Shown piece by piece: positions 1 through 12,340 of a stretch of DNA of 64,000 bases. A model generated the notes under the pieces. That model was given only the letters and a program-made list of their open reading frames with translations, ran no database searches and was not told the origin of the DNA. A program made the position numbers and the translations under genes. Origin of the DNA: Hepsetus odoe (taxonomy: Eukaryota; Chordata; Actinopteri; Characiformes; Hepsetidae); assembly GCA_017165825.1 (NCBI GenBank), contig CM029374.1:11223589-11287588 (forward strand), written 5' to 3'. Each line of letters opens with the position of its first letter. Position 1 is the stretch's first letter.

Positions 1-236
1 ACAGCAGAGACGGCACACAACAAAAGGCCAGGACAACCACGAACCAAGAATGGAAGGTCTCTTGCCTTAAACAATATCTTTCCTCATCCAAAAGCTGCAC
101 TTTGAAAAGACTAAATGATTGGATTGTTTTCATAAACAGCTCTTGAATGATGGTTTATCTTTATCTAGGAGAATCAAGGTAGAGTTATAAAGAATGGAGA
201 TGCGTAAAAAGGGTATGTTCTTTCCTCCTCAAAACC

Positions 237-296
237 TTAGTTTTCTCCTCCATCGCCTCCTTCTCCTTCTTCTGCTGTGTTGTCAGATGTCCATAA
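237..296 (-). CDS. ywhaq: ywhaq last coding exon
   Basis: The exon begins LWTSDNT and ends in an acidic, glycine-rich tail, GEGGDGGEN, followed by TAA at 239-237. The acceptor is CTTACTCTAG. The tail is disordered and poorly conserved in this family. Sequence 1-236 is the beginning of the 3' UTR, which continues outside the window. Confidence 0.94.
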   Translation of the reverse strand, partial: LWTSDNTAEEGEGGDGGEN

Positions 297-3200
297 CTAG
301 AGTAAGAAAGAGGGAGCAAATCAACAGGTCTTTCAGAATTTAAGACCTCATGTTGTACACTGTATTGTTGAATCTGTATGCATTGTTGTTTTTGGTGCTG
401 AAGAGAAAATGCACAGTTCAGTTTTAACTGGGAAGCATTTCCCTCTGCAAAATCGTGAGTATCCATATATTTAGGGACAAGGCAGCATTCTTCAAGTATC
501 AGAAGTTAAAATACTAATAGTTAACATCTAAGAACACTGCCCAACTGCATGTTTCATGACAAAGAAATCATAAAAGTAACCTATCCTGATATAATTCATG
601 CATTTAATCTTGTAAAATATAGGGATGTTATATTTGTTTCATGTTGCCAAACTCTTCTTTAAGGTAAACGCATATGAAAATGTTTGCCAAATCAAACTCT
701 CAAGAACGATCCACTGCCCTGGTTCAGATACCACCAGCCAACATTAAAAGTATAGCATGATGTTTTAATGTGGTCTTAAGTCATATGGCCATTTGTTTTC
801 AGGACATTCGTCTGAGTCAGTCAATATATCTTAAATGGAAACAGTGTTCCTCTTTGCAGTTAAAATCCCTTTTCAGCTGGCTAATTTTGACTACATATTC
901 ACACCATAATATGCAGAAAAATGTTACTCACTGTAAGGTTGTCTCTTAGCAGCTGCATGATAAGGGTGCTGTCTTTGTAAGACTCTTCATTCAGTGTATC
1001 AAGCTCTGCTATGGCTTCATCAAATGCCTGTGCAAAAAAAAAAAAAAAAAAAAAAAAAAAACCCACCACACTGTTAAGAAACAAGAGAGACATGACCGAG
1101 ATCTCTTTGCTTGAGAGCAGTCTACCTGTTTGGCAAGGGAGCAAGCCTTCTCTGGGGAATTCAGGATCTCATAGAAGAAGACCGAGAAGTTCAGGGCCAA
1201 GCCTAGGCGAATAGGGTGCGTTGGCTGCATTTCAGTCTTGCTGATATCGAAAGCCTTTTGGTATGCATCTTGAGAGTTACTTATGGTAGCTGGGAAGCAA
1301 AAGAGTAAAGTCAGTTATAGTGGACCGATTACATGCATTGACTAATAGAATGTTTTCTATTAAAAACAGAAGGGAGGAGGGGGGGACCAAAAAAAACACA
1401 CACAAACACCCCCCACACACTAATCCCCACAAATACCCCCAACTCAGATTTTCTTGTGGGTGCACTGCCTGGAAGGCTGAGTCATAACCAGACAAAAAGT
1501 CTGAAGGCAGTCGCCCAAGATAAAAGTTAGCAGTGACTCCTTTTCTTTTTCTGAAATGAGGCACAATGTCTCATTTGTAGGTATTGGCAGAGAAACCTAG
1601 CATTAGAATGTTCAAGGTTTCAATAAACTATTCAAAAAAGTGACTAAGATTGCACATTTAAAGGCAAAATTACAAGCTGCAATCTAAATGTTCAGAGTTT
1701 TAGGTACAAGCAGCATTAAGGTCCCTTAAAAAGAAACAATTGTGTAATCAAAGTCTAAGAAAACATTACGGATCCTGCACCTTACCTTCATTGCAGTAGG
1801 TCTATGGTCTAGTCACACCACTAAGAAAATATTTTTTAAAAAAGGGTGTTTTTTTTTGTTTTTTTTACCTCCCTTGTCGTTTTCAGAAGCAACTTCAGCA
1901 AGGTATCTATAGTAGTCTCCCTTCATCTTGAGGTAGAAGACCTTGCTTTCAGGATTTGTGGAATTCTCAATTAAATATTTGCTCAGCAGCTCCTGCAGAA
2001 TATAAAATAAATTAAAAAATGAGAATCATTGCGACCTCTAAGGGGGCATTCCAAGTGTGCAGATGTACATCACTACAGTTCTATCTAATGCTCTTGGCAC
2101 ACACAGCCTACTTAAGTGCTTGACCCAGCTACTGCCCCAGATCCAAGAACACTACAACCTTCTAACGGTGCTTTTTTGCATATTGCAGATATCCGTTTTT
2201 GATCATTATCAAATTATCAATTGTACCGCTATGTCCTATATAGCTACTATAGCTTACTATCAAATAGCATGCGATGCATGATCATGTATACCTAAAGACT
2301 TCTTTACTACACAAACTACACCAGCTATATTGGACTAGCCTCTTCCATAAAGATCCATCACTTTAGATATGAAGGTACTCACTAAAACGGTCTAATGAAA
2401 CATGTATCAGTCTTTGTTAGGATGACAGTGACGCAAACTGCTTTGAGCCAAGGTTTAACACAGCAATAAAACAGAATGGCACTGACTTCAAAGCAAGCTC
2501 AGTACATGAGAAGCAACCCTTTACAATTCTTCAGCAAATCAGTGAAAGGGAAATTAGAACACAAGGCTTTATCAAAACCATGGCACACCTCTTCTAGCAG
2601 GTCGAGACATTTCCTTTTATAACACAACAGGAAGGGCAAAGGGGACAATCCTCTTATGCCAGAACTTTTACCATTCTTTCTCAGTGTGCATGCTGGGAAT
2701 GTGACGGTGACAAATTTTGAAAGGGCCCATATCATGGAAAATGTCTTTATACATTGATAAAAATCCCCATTATGTACACCAACTATAAAATGACACCACC
2801 ACTTTTTGTGCAAACTTGATATCAATTAAAAAGTGCAAATGTGATAGCAAGGTGTGCTTGATGTTAATTGGTGCAATACAAACTCATTATTTTCTAGTGC
2901 AAATAGAAAAAATTATGGACCATCATAATGATGTTCACCATTAGCAATTGCAGAGTGTCAAACAAAACCCACACAAAAGAAACTAGTCTTTAAGGAGATG
3001 AAAAAGGGTGGTGCATATTTAGGCCTGTTCCATCTCGCACTGGAGCCCAAGAGGTTTGCCGTGAGCTTTTCCTCATTCTTCACATTCATGGGATACTGAG
3101 GAATAGACATGGCACTTCTAGGCAGCCATGGTCAAGAGGCAAACAAGCTCAGGGCTAAGCAAACATCTCACTTTTCAGATTTACCAGTGCTACAGAGCAG

Positions 3201-6030
3201 AGAAAGGAAAACCTTCTGACCAAAAGATCAGCTAGACTAAAGTTTCTCTCTCCTTCAGAGCCTACTGCTTCCTTCTAGCAACTTTTAATAGAAATAATCC
3301 TTTTACAGAGTTGTGATGTTTCCTCAGTAAAGTAAGAAGGTATACAATATGCCAATTATTGCTTCCTTCACATCTTTGGGGGGGGCGGGGGCATGAAATA
3401 TCTAAAAATGTCTCATCATTAATTTGAGGTATATGGACAACTAAATGTGTGTTCTGCTCTTTATTTAGTATTAGCAAAGGCTTATACAACTGCTAATCTA
3501 GTATAAATGGCAGTCTGGACAAAAATGTATCAATGTATAGTTAAAATTTCATGCTTTCAGTATGCATCACAGTATAGGGAAAACGCATGTAGCTTCACAA
3601 TAGAAACTAATTAGAAACAGTAAGTTTAACTACAAACCATATTTAAGTGAAATAATCCATTTTTGCACAAATTAGCAAAAACTTAATGACATAATCCAGT
3701 GGCCCCCCAACCACTGGTACTGGGGCACACAAATACTGATAATTTCTTTTATTGATTATCAGAGTCTAAAAATCTCAGTCACATGACACGGTACATCAAA
3801 AATGATGTCCACAAACTAGCAAAAATGTCTTTGGAGCACTGAATACCTTGCTTCTATTTCCAACATCCTTTGTGAAGCAGGATTTTCTGCAGTGACAGTG
3901 ACCAAAACCAAATTGCAGAGTAGACTGGACATCAGTAACACACTTCGGGTGTCACTGTCTCCTATTACCCACAGATGGGACCAGCTTGTTGGAGGGAAAC
4001 AAGCTCAGGGCTCCCATTAATTCACTGGATTGAGGAATTGTATTTTCATGCACTTTGTTTTAAGCTGGGGGCAGCGGTGGCCTTGTGGTTAGGGTGTTGG
4101 CCGCACAATCGGAGGATCGGGGGTTCCCAATAGGTTGCCCTGAGGTACCCTTGAGCAAGGTGTCGTTCCCGTTACGCTTCTCCCTGCGACGGGCTGGTGA
4201 CCTGTCCAGGGTGTGTCCCCCGTCCTTCGCCCTGTGTGAGCTGGGTTGGGCTCCAGCACCCGCACCCCCCCCCCCGTTTGGGACTAGCAGCAGAAAATGA
4301 CTGACTGACTAAGCTGTTTCTATGTCAGTCCATGAAAATATTGTTTTAAATTAATCCAGTCTGTGGCGCAAAAATGGTTGGGGACCCTTAATTGTCCACT
4401 AACATTGCCTCAAATGACTATGCTTATGTAACACGCTTGTAGTATACCTCACTAGAGGCTACGATGTATGTGCTAGCCTACGGTCAATAGCACCACAAAT
4501 GCTAAATAAGTGCATACTGTTTGTGATGTGTTCAAATTAACGCTGTGGTCTAAAGCAAGTTCTGGGCTTATGTGGCATACCTGTATAAAAGTAGTAAAGC
4601 CTATACCTTAACCTACGTTTAAAACAAAAACATTGACGAAACAGTGCTGCCCAATATTATCATGCAGCGATAGGCAAAGTTTCCTCAGCCTTGAAAGTCC
4701 AGCCATTAGCCACTCGTTTTTACACACTCTTTTTAGCTGCTTGTCCTGATATCCCACATTCACAGGGCAAAAGGTAGTAAAACACCCTGGACAACCATTC
4801 CATTGCAGAGCAAACACACAGGGACAATTTAGCATCTCCAATCCACAACTTGCCATCTTTGAACGTGAAGGAAACTGGGTCCATTAACAGCCTGTCCAAG
4901 TGTTGATGTATGTAAACCTTGAGTACAAACAGTGGAGAACTTCCTATGATTAGTGATTTCAAACAAATAAGCGGAGATATTCACAGCTAACTATCATCAT
5001 TCTTTGTAGACTGCAGCAAGGTTAAGGTAACAAGAGGGTTATATTTTCAAATATTGTTTTCAAAAAATTAATTCAAAATAAAATTAATTTCTACTGAATA
5101 AATTAACTGAAATTAAAATACTACATTAAAATATTTCTCTCAACTCTACAATATAGAAATGTGAATTAAAAAAAAAAAGAAATAAGGCAAGTTCCAAAAA
5201 TGGGCATTTGTTTTAGGTAATTTGTTTAAAATGCAACATGACCAGATACAGACTGAAAATCCACAGCACCTTTAACTCCTAGCTTTAATAAATAGAAGTT
5301 TTTAAAGTATCTGTATAGCACTGTGTATAAATACTCAATCAATTCCTGGCTATATAACCCCAGTGTTGGATAATTGGCCATAAAATATAAGACATTAATT
5401 TCACAACCAATGAGAAAGTCAAAGGCCTTGATTATGAAGGATTATGCATTCAGTCTCAGTCACTGGTATTCCACAAGACACTGCTGCAAGGGAAAGGCTT
5501 CTATAATTGGCAACAAGTTTCTAAATGCTGACAAACTACTAATACACATCCCTGACTACTGCAGCCTGAACTGCTTGGCCCTAAAGCATTTTGTGAAGGC
5601 ATTCTACATCCAGCTCTTAAGACCAGTGAAAAATGAAGGCATGTAGCAGACTGTCTGGACAAGAGCTGGGTGTGGACTGGCCTGCTACCAGAGCCAACAC
5701 TGGGGATGAGTCAGTGACACACCCATCAGGCCTCAGAGACCAGCAGCCAGGAATTCTTCTGCTGGGTTTGGTGAAGACATGGCAAATTCAGTGCTTCTAA
5801 GACAACACATCTACAATGGTTTCCAACCAAATGTGAAGCATTTAGGAGAGACTGCTTTACCATCAGCTTTTAACCGGCCAATAACTTGGATCCCCCCCCC
5901 CCGTATTACTTAAGTCAATAAGTCATAGTGACCATTTTTGATAGGATGCCTCAGCTCTATTTGCTTTAGTTCACCACATGCACTCTGGGTCAGTAGCACA
6001 CTCCTCCCATTTAACCTGAACTAACACACC

Positions 6031-6063
<33 letters not shown>

Positions 6064-6808
6064 CCACAAACACACTTCAGCAAAAGTATAGGAAGTGATC
6101 TTAAGAATAAAACCAGGGAACATGACACTTCACTCAGGATTACATGAAATCACAGAATACAACAACCTCAAGAAAATGCTGTAATTTTGGGAATAAATGT
6201 TTTGTAATGTCTACATGGTTACATTCAGACAACACAAAACAGGCCTACATCACTAAATAATCTTACAATTCTGCCAAATGACTTCCCTACAGTAAGGAAG
6301 GACAAGCTCTACTTGATTTAGACAATGCTCTCAAGTGAGTGGAAGAAAACTAGGCTGCTCTTACATGACCAAAAAAAGGGACACTTCTTTTGTAATACAC
6401 ACATGCAAGGAAGAGGCATGATTAATCTCATCAGTTATTCAATACACAAAACAACAAGTTATTAAAAAACAAATTTATTCAAAAGAGAAAAGCAAAAACA
6501 AAACTTCTACTTACCAATACATCATTGCAGATTTCTCGAAGTTCAAATTCCACTTTCTCCCGGTATTCTTTGACCATCAAAAGCTTCTTCTCATCCCCTT
6601 CAGTCTTCTGCTCAATGCTGGATATAACCCTCCAGGCTGACCTCCGGGCACCTACCACATTTTTATAGGCAACGGACAGCAGGTTCCTTTCTTCATTTGA
6701 CAGCTCGGTCCCAGCCTCAGTCACCTGCTTCATGGAAGCCGCCATATCGTCATAACGTTCGGCTTGCTCTGCCAATTTGGCCTTCTGAATAAGCTCTGTT
6801 CTATCCAT
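237..6808 (-). CDS. ywhaq: 14-3-3 protein theta (five coding exons)
   Basis: This encodes a cytosolic phosphoserine/threonine-binding adaptor that dimerises and holds client proteins. Five exons (6515-6808, 1869-1992, 1126-1289, 932-1027, 237-296) join in phase to 245 residues, the length of human theta. The start is the first ATG of the frame and gives MDRTELIQKAKLAEQ. Groove residues K49, R56, R127 and Y128 are all present. RNLLSV lies at 41-46, and the second family signature begins YKDSTLIMQLL near 210. Residues 55-58 read RRSA: alanine at 58, as in human theta, where zeta and beta have serine. Together with the grhl1 neighbour this supports theta over beta/zeta. All introns are GT-AG and exon lengths 294/124/164/96/60 fit the family. 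Teleosts can have a and b copies, which I cannot separate here. Ser232, a CK1 site in human theta, is Asn. Confidence 0.96.
932..1027 (-). CDS. ywhaq: ywhaq coding exon 4
   Basis: This 96-bp exon encodes AFDEAIAELDTLNEESYKDS and continues to DNLT. The donor is GTGAGT. The acceptor (GCACAG) is preceded directly by 28 uninterrupted T residues on the gene strand, giving an unusually long, pure polypyrimidine tract. Confidence 0.95.
1126..1289 (-). CDS. ywhaq: ywhaq coding exon 3
   Basis: This 164-bp exon contains the near-invariant MQPTHPIRLGLALNFSVF stretch and ends SPEKACSLAKQ in phase 0. The acceptor is GCTTCCCAG; the donor is GTAGAC, which is a weak site. Confidence 0.95.
1869..1992 (-). 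CDS. ywhaq: ywhaq coding exon 2
   Basis: This 124-bp exon encodes residues 99-139 plus one base of codon 140. It contains the groove pair R127/Y128 in the context DYYRYLAEVA. The acceptor is TTCTGCAG and the donor GTAAAA. Confidence 0.95.
3697..4391 (+). mobile_element. hAT transposon relic (SINE-split)
   Basis: The left end CAGTGGCCCCCCAACCACTG and the right end TGGTTGGGGACC form the inverted termini of a common hAT-type element. Between them, at about 3903-4018, a frame reads ...SRLDISNTLRVSLSPIT... and ends QAQGSH-stop, which resembles the C-terminus of ZBED/SCAND3-like hAT transposases. Only that fragment remains, so the copy is dead. It lies in a ywhaq intron. Confidence 0.7.
4068..4309 (+). 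mobile_element. tRNA-derived SINE, tail type B
   Basis: The copy starts GGGGCAGCGGTGGCC and carries the shared body TTGCCCTGAGGTACCCTTGA. It ends in a LINE-like tail containing CTGGTGACCTGTCCAGGGTG. TAAGCTG is repeated at both edges (4061-4067 and 4310-4316), a good target-site duplication. Part of the tRNA-like B box is lost. Confidence 0.8.
4715..4880. repeat. Old dispersed repeat fragment
   Basis: Degenerate sequence around CAGGGCAA ... GACAATTTAGCATCTCCAAT resembles a widespread teleost repeat that also appears at about 30990-31160 and 42207-42345. Assignment is from memory of the consensus and is not firm. Confidence 0.35.
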
Positions 6809-6860
6809 TCTGTGTTTGCTTTCTGAGTTAAAGTGTGCTTGAGACACAAAAGTCTATGGG
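6515..6860 (-). CDS. ywhaq: ywhaq exon with start codon
   Basis: Coding part is 6515-6808 (98 codons, M1 to L98, ending CNDVL). The donor is GTAAGT at 6514-6509. A plausible acceptor (TTTTGCAG) lies just upstream of 6860, leaving about 52 nt of 5' UTR in this exon. The frame stays open upstream only through a GTG, so the ATG at 6808 is the start. The upstream acceptor is inferred from sequence alone. Confidence 0.93.
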
Positions 6861-8317
6861 CTGCAAAAGCCTTACAAGAGTGTGGGAGACTGGAAATTGT
6901 TTGAACTTTGGAAAATCTTGAGTGGACAAGATTCCTCCTTTGTCTTCAAAGAAGCTGAAGGAGTTAAAAAAAAAAAAAAAAAAAACCCACTGTGTTAGTA
7001 ACATAAGGTTGCTTCATCCATATCAGACACTTTTATAGCTAGTCAGTCTCAACAATACTCAAAATTACAAACACTCAAAAGAGCTGACTTTTTTTTCAGT
7101 TGAAGTCTTTTTTTGCGAAGGTCACATGGTATTTTTAAAGTGAACAAAAACTGGCAACCTCCATTACACAATCAGCCACTGGCAGCTGAGATTATGAACT
7201 TCAATAAGTTCATTTCTTCTCAGCCATGTCAAACAGCAAAGAAAAAACAGAATGAGAAAGTAACTGAATCAGAAATGAAGTGAAAGGAGCCTGCACTGAA
7301 CCTGGAGATCTGTATTATCCTGCTGTACAGTTCAGCTCAGCTCTACCCATTATCTCAAACGCCCGTCCTTGACCTGAATATCACAACTATCCAACAAGCA
7401 CATGGTACCTGTAATAAGGTAGAAAGTCAACTGTTTATACAGCATATGCCTATTAGTTGGAACTTTAACTAAACCCATGCTTGTTCCCTGCTGGCTCTGG
7501 TTTTAGCCAATACAAGAGGCTGTTCTTTAGGTGATTAAAGGCGTTAAGAATAATCTTAACAACTAGTGAACCCTTAATGAATAAAAAACTAGTGGATAAA
7601 CCTTTACCATATAGAAAAAGTCTGGGCATTATATTAATTGTCAGCTTTCAAGAATATTAGTTAACTTGTACCCCTTCACTAAACCCTGACCTACCCATCC
7701 CTTCTGTTTCGTTCCATCCTTTCCTTCACACAGATGAAATCATTCCTTTAGTGGTGGTGGTTAACTGTTTGGATAGTCCTCAGCTTTTGCATCAGTAAAA
7801 CATTTACTCGAGTACTCCAAGCTACTATTGCAGTCTAAGCAATGTTCTTCGCTTAGGGTGAGACAGATGCCTCTCGCTCGTGTTCCCTATGTGGTTATGA
7901 ATTACCTGGCAGCTCAGAAACAACAACTCAGTACAGTTGTGAACAGGTCAGACTGAGGTTCTCACGAAAACACCCAGACACTAGACAACCAGCTACACGG
8001 TTTCATCACTACCTTAAAATATGTAACCAGAAAACCAGCACAAAGATAACACTTATTAAAACTGTTAATATCTCGAGGCAGTCAGTCAGTCAGTAACGGG
8101 GTTGGTTTTTTTTCTGTTTAATAATAGTGAACTGTTTCCATTAGTGCACAGGCGTCGCGAGCTCGACGGCAGGATTTCATTGTTGAGCAGCGAGTTAGCA
8201 AAGCAAACGTCTGACTGACAAATACCAACCTCTGAGACTTTTTAAACCAAGCTAGCACACAAAACAATCACTCAGAAGCCCTATGAACAAGATAAAACAT
8301 CATAAACCATGTCTAAC

Positions 8318-8400
8318 CTCAAAAGCGACAGTCTCTGCTCCGCCGGATTGGTCTCCTTCAACCGCGGATGCAGTATAAAAAAAAAACTCCGCTCACATTC
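8318..8400 (-). other. ywhaq: Probable non-coding first exon of ywhaq
   Basis: On the minus strand a GC-richer segment ends at CTTTTGAG followed by GTTAGA, a usable donor. It would splice to the acceptor near 6860. The 5' boundary is not visible and the approximate end is a guess. A similar GAG/GTTGGT donor lies about 90 bp further downstream. Transcript data would settle the exon. Confidence 0.4.
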
Positions 8401-8565
8401 AACCGAAACTGTTAGTTTGGGCTGTCGCTAAACTAAACCTCCCACCCAATCAGATCTCGCAATCTCGGCCCGTTCGAAATGTTATCCAATGGAAGGTTAG
8501 CGCGAGGGGTGGGGGCGGGATCCGGGGCACAAGTTCGTTAGGCCTGAAAGGCCGCGGCCGTGCAT
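8400..8565 (-). promoter_or_regulatory. ywhaq promoter region
   Basis: Three CCAAT-type motifs in either orientation (near 8347, 8445 and 8485) and a GGGGGCGGG GC box near 8511-8519 cluster in a CpG-rich stretch upstream of the inferred first exon. There is no convincing TATA box. This is the usual layout of a housekeeping-type promoter. Confidence 0.55.
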
Positions 8566-10803
8566 GCACGGGGTTTCCTCCAATTACAGCAAGGGGAACA
8601 ACGTCACTGTCACCATGGCGATCCCTCCCCCGTCCAGCATCATCAGCATCAGGAGGGATAGACGGTTAGGTTTGGCTGTGGGTCACTTAAACTGCAAGCC
8701 GTTTAATCAAATGTCTAATTTTCTTCTCTGCTGGATTTTCCTACTCTCGATCTCTGCTTGTTTAGAGGCTGAGGCAGGCCTGAGCGTTCATAATCGTTGA
8801 TATAATTTGAAAATGTAATGTGTGGGCATTGACAGCTTGATTTAGCTTGCACGGTGCAAATGCACAGGTCCATTAATTTTTTTTCTTTTTCTCCCAAGAT
8901 CCACATATGAAGTGTAGTTTTATGTACCAAATGCAAACAATGAAATGAATTGAAACAATGCAAAATATATATAGGACCACAGTGACACTGCCCCTAGAAA
9001 TAAGTACATTGGATAATTATTTGTTTATGTCATAAGTCTGTGTGGTTAAATATGTGATTTGAAAGTTAGAATGGAACATATTGAGGTTTTGTGCTTTTGC
9101 TGTAGGGAAATACCTTTGAACGTTCTAGTGAATGGATGGGATAAAGGCAGAGGGAAGCAGACACAAGCATGAAGTCATTCATTTGCGTTGGCTTGATTTT
9201 CTGTTGTCAGATACACTGAAGATTAGTTAAGGCATGGAGCACACCCAGGTGTGGCAGGGCACAGATGTACAAATGTAGGATGATGATGATGATCTCAGCT
9301 TGCCCACCCTGTAAAGCTGTAAGGATTTTTTTCATAAGCCTCCAATATATCCTATTCAAATGAACAGTAACTACTGAATTTATCATCAAATCTGCCATTT
9401 TATGTCACCATGGGTTCCTCAGACTCCTTTGAAAAATCAGATGTGGTTTTAATGGGCGTGTGACAGGATGTGCAGAAAGTGTTCGGCAGCCTAACGTTGT
9501 CCCAACATGTAGTTTGCCTTGTCAGAGCACAGTAGCTCTTTGGGGATACATAATCTCTTAGCCACTATAGATGACTTACCCTCTTTCACAGACTCACAGT
9601 CTGCAGTAAGAGTACTTAGTGGATTTTTTATTTCAAGTGATTCATCAGCCTTTTTTTGTATTCATTCACATATTTAGCTCAATGCAACCTTCTGTTGGTT
9701 TCAGTATGTTCACACCCTTTTTGGCTGGAGTTCAGCTGCTCTCCTTTTTCAGGAAGAATACTGCTGACAAAATCCCACAAAAACAAGGGAGGGACAGTCT
9801 CTCTCAAAGCTAATTTAACGTAAAAGTTACATTCTAAAGCATTAAAAACATGCAAGGATGTGTCTTGTTGTAAATGATGGCAGAAAGGAATGCTGTTCAA
9901 AGTTGCTTCTATAGTTTTGCACTTGTGGTTAAGAAATTTGGTCAGTTATAACACTTAGCATGGTGCTAATCGCAAGAAGTCACCATACATCTGAAGTTAT
10001 CAGATAGACTTGTTGTAATGCGGACACTGTTACTGAAGCTAAGCACCACTCTCATAAAGCATCAACAGCTATTTGGTATAACCTGCTAAAAGTTATTGAG
10101 TCAGTGTATGAGTGAGTTTTAAGACAGATGAATCTAAAATTGGACACAGCTTGTCACAGCTAAAACCATTTGCAGACAGCTTGAAGCCAATTGTCTGTGA
10201 GTTTGACCATTTTTGTCTTGAATTTAGACTGTGAACATAACTTACTGTAAGATCTCTGATGCATTTTGTTTGATTAATAAGTTGTTTTACAGTAAACACT
10301 TTTAAATATAACAGATACGTTTATTTTTGTATATTTAAGATGTACAATGTAAATCAGTGCTTTGTAGTCCACATCTGTCCTTCATTCTTGTAACCTGTAA
10401 AGTCAATTGTTGATGAACAATTTGCCAGCTCAGTAACATACTTTACAAACCCTGTCACTGAAAAAGTATTATTTTCAAGAAAGTCAAGATCATGAGAATG
10501 TCAAAAAAGTATGAGTACAGGGCAAGTTAGAAAAAGTAGTCAAGTCATTTCATCCCCTAGGAATTCCTGCATTTTTAAAACATTTTTCCTAGAATTATCA
10601 GGAACCCTTTTTAGAGTAAGGGCTAGTTTGGGAGCACAGTGACCATTTCATCGTTAAGACACTAGTGGCTTCAGTGAGTTGTCAGTCAGTTGTTTGGTGC
10701 AGCAAATTTCCTTCTACTCCAGAGAGGATCAATAGGTACATCAACATGCTGACGCAGAGAAGGAAACCCTTCCACAACTACTTAAGTTTGGTCATTACAT
10801 AAA

Positions 10804-10805
<2 letters not shown>

Positions 10806-10850
<45 letters not shown>
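10806..10850. repeat. (TG)n microsatellite
   Basis: An uninterrupted TG dinucleotide run of about 45 bp. Confidence 0.97.
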
Positions 10851-10851
<1 letters not shown>

Positions 10852-12274
10852 ATGTTAGGGCTATGGTAAATGTATGTCATTTAAAAGTGGATTATTCCTA
10901 ATCCTTTGGTGTAAGTGTTTTGAAGTGGTATATTAGGAATGTTGGAGTTTATCTCATCCTGACCAGCTCAACCTCTCACCTCATCCTGTTTGTAGCTACA
11001 GATGCGCAACAATGTGCTAATAACGTTTTAAGAAATGGGATTGTTGTCCATATGCTGTTCAATAACTTAATAACAGCACCAAAGATGAGTGTGTTGCAAA
11101 TGAACACTGAAAGTGAAGTTGTACTGGTAGTGGTATTTCTGATTAATTGTTTCCTATTGATCATGTAGAGTCATTACCAGTTTACGCTACGTCATCTTTC
11201 ATTTCCAGACATTTTTTTAACTGGTGTGCAGCACTGGTGTGTTCTTTTGATTTAAATTGAAGCCTATGTAGAGTTTGAATATTCCAAATTACTACTAGCA
11301 TTTTTCATCTAGGTTTAGGGAGAAATCTCAGCCAGAAAGTCAAACATCAGCACAAACCTCTTTTCAAGTCAGATGATCCAGTGTTTCGATCAGTGCTGGG
11401 TTTGGAGAAATTAGGAATCATACTACCAGGTGATGGTGAACTCATTTGCAGGCATACAGTCTCCTTTGATGTAGGTACCTATAATTAGTTGTATATATTG
11501 TAGACTGAGTGTATGACTTTCCTTGAAAAAAATATTTAGTCAGAAGATTCCATTCTTCCAACACCATTGGGAGAGATGGGAGGAAGGAGAGAAGGAAGAC
11601 CAGATAGAATGAAGAGTGAAGGAGGTCCAATAGTGGGGCAAGCAACGGGAATAGTCAGTATTCTACATTAGAGACACTTTCACAATAATTCAGACACCTT
11701 CACCATAGTCAACATAGGCAAAGTCACTGTGGCCAAAATACATTTGACAAAAATATTATATTAATACTGCTGTTTTTAGGAATACGTTCATCTCATCTTA
11801 TGAGGACTTTCACTGAAACCAATTCAAAACAAATCCATACAGTTGTAGCATAAAATAAGCTTAAGCTTTTCTGTCAGTGTTACAACGTTGCATTCCAGGT
11901 GCATTTTAAATGGTGCATAGTTGAATGCTGATGATACAAAAATGAACTAGTCTGTTCAGAACCATTGCAGGCTGAATAACCATATCAAAACTGTGGATGA
12001 CCCATAAATCTCTGGATTCCTATATCCCTATTGTTGCAGTCTAACATGGTTGCAATTCTATTTTAAAGAAACAATGATTCTATAACAGGTTATGTAGAAA
12101 TTGTGTTCACTGTTAAAGCCATTTGGATTTGCACTGCTATAATGCACACTACTTTATAGATACCGTATGGGAAATCAAAGGCAGTGGTGAAAGGGCTATT
12201 ATACAGGTAATTAGTTACGCTAATAGCTGAAACTAATAGTACACTATTAGATATCTGACAAAAGCATTTTCAAC

Positions 12275-12275
<1 letters not shown>

Positions 12276-12339
<64 letters not shown>
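12276..12339. repeat. (TG)n microsatellite
   Basis: An uninterrupted TG run of 64 bp, the longest perfect TG tract in the window. Confidence 0.97.

Positions 12340-12340
<1 letters not shown>

Larger units (their letters stand above)
1993..6514 (-). other. ywhaq intron between coding exons 1 and 2
   Basis: This 4.5-kb intron has no exon-like sequence. It holds a hAT relic with a nested SINE (3697-4391), an old dispersed repeat near 4715-4880, and an A-tract at about 6031-6061. Open frames inside it show no recognisable protein beyond the hAT remnant. Confidence 0.7.

Noticed and set aside
899..1230. Open frames extended through the A/T homopolymer beside ywhaq exon 4
   Set aside because: They are intron read-through of the real exons 3 and 4; the splice sites explain the frames.
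6479..6847. Upstream extension of the ywhaq start (SQAHFNSESKHR before Met)
   Set aside because: The extension begins at a GTG, not an ATG, and the 14-3-3 family starts at the ATG at 6808.
8600..8630. RFX X-box-like GTCACCATGGCGAT near the ywhaq promoter
   Set aside because: The second half-site has two mismatches, and there is no supporting context.
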